Positions 61,961 to 64,000 of a stretch of DNA of 64,000 bases are shown piece by piece (position 1 is the stretch's first letter; each line of letters starts with the position of its first letter). The stretch spans positions 46,748,001 through 46,812,000 of the forward strand of contig CM060731.1 of NCBI GenBank assembly GCA_030704615.1, read 5' to 3'. A model generated the notes under the pieces. It had not been told where the DNA came from. It searched no databases and saw only the letters and a list, made by a program, of their open reading frames with translations. The position numbers and the translations under genes were made by a program. This DNA is from Takakia lepidozioides. Lineage: Eukaryota > Streptophyta > Takakiopsida > Takakiales > Takakiaceae.

Positions 61961-62675
61961 TGTCGCACCTCACTTCGGTAAACTCCCCTTCAAGTCATAG
62001 TTACTCGCTTTGATGCGCGCGCCTGACTCCCAACCTGGCCGCCGGGCCAACTTGGAGTTTCGGCTGCTCACCGGGACATAACGGTCCCCTTCGCTTCCTC
62101 TAAACCCTCCACCTATTTGGGACTAGGAGAATTCCCTTTGGTAGATGGCAGTCCGGAACAGCTCCCCTCTTTGGTCGCTTTCCGGCTCGCTCGCTTACTC
62201 ACTAGTTTTTGGTCACCAACGGGCTTGCACCGTTCTCGGGGTTACTACTCCCTATATATACTTCTGTAGCTGTCCGCGGGGGTTTCATAACCAGCCATGC
62301 CATTTTATGGCGAACCACCACGAAAACCCTCGACTCCCGGTGGTGAGTCGCGGTGAGTCTTGGCCCACTCACCGCGGCCCCAATGGACCGTGATGAGTCC
62401 CAAGACTCCCCACGACTCCCACCTCGAGGTCTCCACCCCATGGTGAGTCCTATGCCACCCCCACTAAGTCCCACTAAGCTACCACCACCCCTTGTGGAGC
62501 CACCTCCACCGCAACCCGGTGTGCGGGGCTCCACCTAGTGAGCGCCTCCGCCTCCTTGAGTGCCTTGGGCACTCAAGGGTGCTTCAGCCCCCCATACCTA
62601 TCGCGCCGCTGCCCCACCACAGGGGCAGCCCCTCATGTGTCCCGACCCCTGCCCTCAAGGCAAAGGGCCGCGACA
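61961..62675 (-). mobile_element. 5' LTR of the chromovirus (715 bp)
   Basis: Same ends as the left copy (TGTCGC...GCGACA). Differences from it are about ten substitutions and eight small indels, indicating a fairly recent insertion. Together with the left LTR and TSDs it defines a 6,932-bp element. Confidence 0.93.
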
Positions 62676-62680
62676 GGACT
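62676..62680. repeat. Target-site duplication, right (GGACT)
   Basis: GGACT immediately follows the right LTR, matching 55,739-55,743. Confidence 0.75.
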
Positions 62681-62965
62681 TCCCATTGGACTTCCCAGCT
62701 AGGACTGGGGCTGCGGACTGCCCAGCGGACTTGCAGGGACTGCCGAGTGGACTTGGCAGCGGACGGTCGACCCAGGGACTGCTGAGTGGACTTGGCAGCG
62801 AACTGCCGAGCGGACTTGCCAGGGGACTGATGACCGGACTTGACAGCGGACTACCAGTGGATTTGCCCAGCGAACTGCCATCGGGTTTCACCACAGGAGT
62901 CTGCCAGTGGACTGTAGCAATGGACTGCTGTAGTGGACCTCGACAATGGACCGGTGTTGTGGACC
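62681..62965 (-). repeat. GGACT/AGTCC minisatellite, right half of transposase intron
   Basis: GGACTTGCCAGCGGACT-like units (about 10-20 bases each) fill the interval. On the minus strand, which is sense for the transposase, they read AGTCCGCTGGCAAGTCC, the same motif as in the introns of the neighbouring gene. Ends just before the donor at 62,976. Confidence 0.8.
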
Positions 62966-64000
62966 AACAGACTTACTGAATAGCTTTGATTTCTGCTTCG
63001 GCATTGTCCACAATGAAGGCATTGGGTCGCCAGCTCGCAAATCTTGCGAGGAGTGAATCGCGCAAGGCTCTCATCCACGGAACCAGGTCTCTTGTCCGAT
63101 TTCTCGCGGATAGGATATAGGCAACTGGTATACCGTTCAACCACTCGTCGAAGACCATCAACGTGTACAATGGGAACTGTTGGAATGCACAATGTAAGAT
63201 GGTCAGAGCATGCAAATTCGCTCAGTTCTGCACGAGAAGACTTCATAAGAGTGATGAGGTCTAGCGGTTCACAATGGGTCTGCCTCTCGGTCTTCCGCAA
63301 CGTACACAACCCTAAACATACAGAAAGGGTCAGCACACCAAATATTATGTGAATGTTGCATGGTACTATGCTATCATGCTCGTACAAGTCCATGGAATCG
63401 TTTGAATAGTACCTTGTCATGATTTGTCCCAAAGGTTGCATCACATGCAACGATATGGTCATGTCCTAGTTCCAGCATTCGTCGTTTCTGCACGGAGTCT
63501 GTATGCCAATAGTGAATGTCAAATCTCCATCAAAATGCTCGAATGTTGGCTCTAATTTCTCCTCTTGATAGAAAAAAACGGACGCAGGATTCTGGTCTCT
63601 CCACATGCGCACACTCTCTGCATCATCGGCGTGCTTTTTGAAGGTTGTCACGCACGTTTCTCGGCAAGGTTGCGAACATCTTGCTCCAACAAGAAATCAT
63701 CGCGGGTCCATGCATCGCCCAAGCCGGTGTTGTTCATCACGTGCTCTTTATGCTCCATCATGATTTGGGCGACCGACAGGCCTCGGCACAAACACTCGAC
63801 GACCCAGGCTTTCAATTCCTCGCTAACGTGTGGTGCATAGGCGTGCGGGTGTTCCTGAACTCTGCGGACTTCCCATGCGAGGGTTTCCCTTGCACATCTG
63901 TATGCTCCATGTTGTTGTAGTACGTGAGGACACAGATGTCAGGGGCGAGATAACATTGCTGGACCTTGAAACAACATTGGCAACCACGTTTGTAAGACTC

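Larger units (their letters stand above)
54613..63960 (-). pseudogene. Mutator-like (MULE) transposase gene, split by a long intron, decayed
   Basis: MULE transposases excise and move DNA with a DDE nuclease. Minus-strand parts in order: a Cys-rich N-terminal segment (63,960-63,650); the segment DDAESVRMWRDQNPASVFFY; a segment with CDATFGTN (first catalytic Asp) ending at donor 63,413; exon 63,176-62,977 (FPLYTLMVFDEWLNGIPVAY, then VDNAEAEIKAIQ with the second Asp); an intron of 7.4 kb (62,976-55,565); exon 55,564-54,613. The last exon carries FFCLWHVRKAWVK, TNASIEAYHRNLKA and a SWIM zinc finger (CTCPWAMKGNLCKHQ). Exon joins are GT-AG and in phase. Damage: a stop/shift near 63,645 and a shift near 63,490, with another possible near 54,665. 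The gene probably extends past the right edge. The intron consists of minisatellite plus an inserted chromovirus. Confidence 0.82.

Overview
The window is nuclear DNA of a land plant. The evidence is GT-AG split genes with plant-type proteins (an ISE2-type DExH helicase, a plant EFR3, a plastid-type PRPP synthetase), PPR fragments of the organellar RNA-editing kind, and several plant retroelement and MULE families. The many PPR/PDF-motif relics and the mosaic of old LINE pieces fit a seed-free plant such as a fern or lycophyte better than an angiosperm, but that is inference with low certainty.

Layout. 0-6 kb: an old LINE tail, then the C-terminal exons of an ISE2-like helicase (+). 8.3-9.4 kb: the C-terminal exons of PIG-V, a GPI mannosyltransferase (-), convergent with it. 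9.6-17 kb: a repeat-rich block with a SINE-like unit, a degenerate L1-type LINE carrying a piece of LTR, a large imperfect inverted repeat, and decayed PPR/PDF-motif sequences. 18.08-29.14 kb: a complete 19-exon EFR3-type plasma-membrane scaffold gene (+), whose introns hold copies of a LINE family ending in (TC)n. 30.36-35.35 kb: a kinase-fold gene (+) whose catalytic loop looks degraded. 35-41 kb: mostly featureless, with microsatellites and two unexplained ORFs. 41.0-42.9 kb: a DCC/DUF393 thiol-oxidoreductase-like gene (+, 5' end unresolved). 44.4-48.4 kb: a complete 8-exon PRPP synthetase gene (-).

From about 49 kb to the right edge the DNA is transposon. A Mutator-like (MULE) transposase gene (-) spans 54.6 kb to beyond 63.9 kb. 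A second, frameshifted gene of unknown function (+) lies at 50.9-54.2 kb. A full-length Ty3/gypsy chromovirus (55,744-62,675, with LTRs, PBS and a 5-bp target-site duplication) sits inside an intron of the transposase gene. Non-coding parts of both genes are built of a degenerate CAGTCYGYTG minisatellite. The same unit, read on the other strand, encodes Gln-Gln-Thr repeats in the second gene.

The host genes have clean reading frames across every exon I could join (EFR3 1,057 codons; PRPP synthetase 425 codons). The transposon genes carry repeated 1-2 base indels. The genes here do not form a pathway; they are neighbours, with no operon logic.
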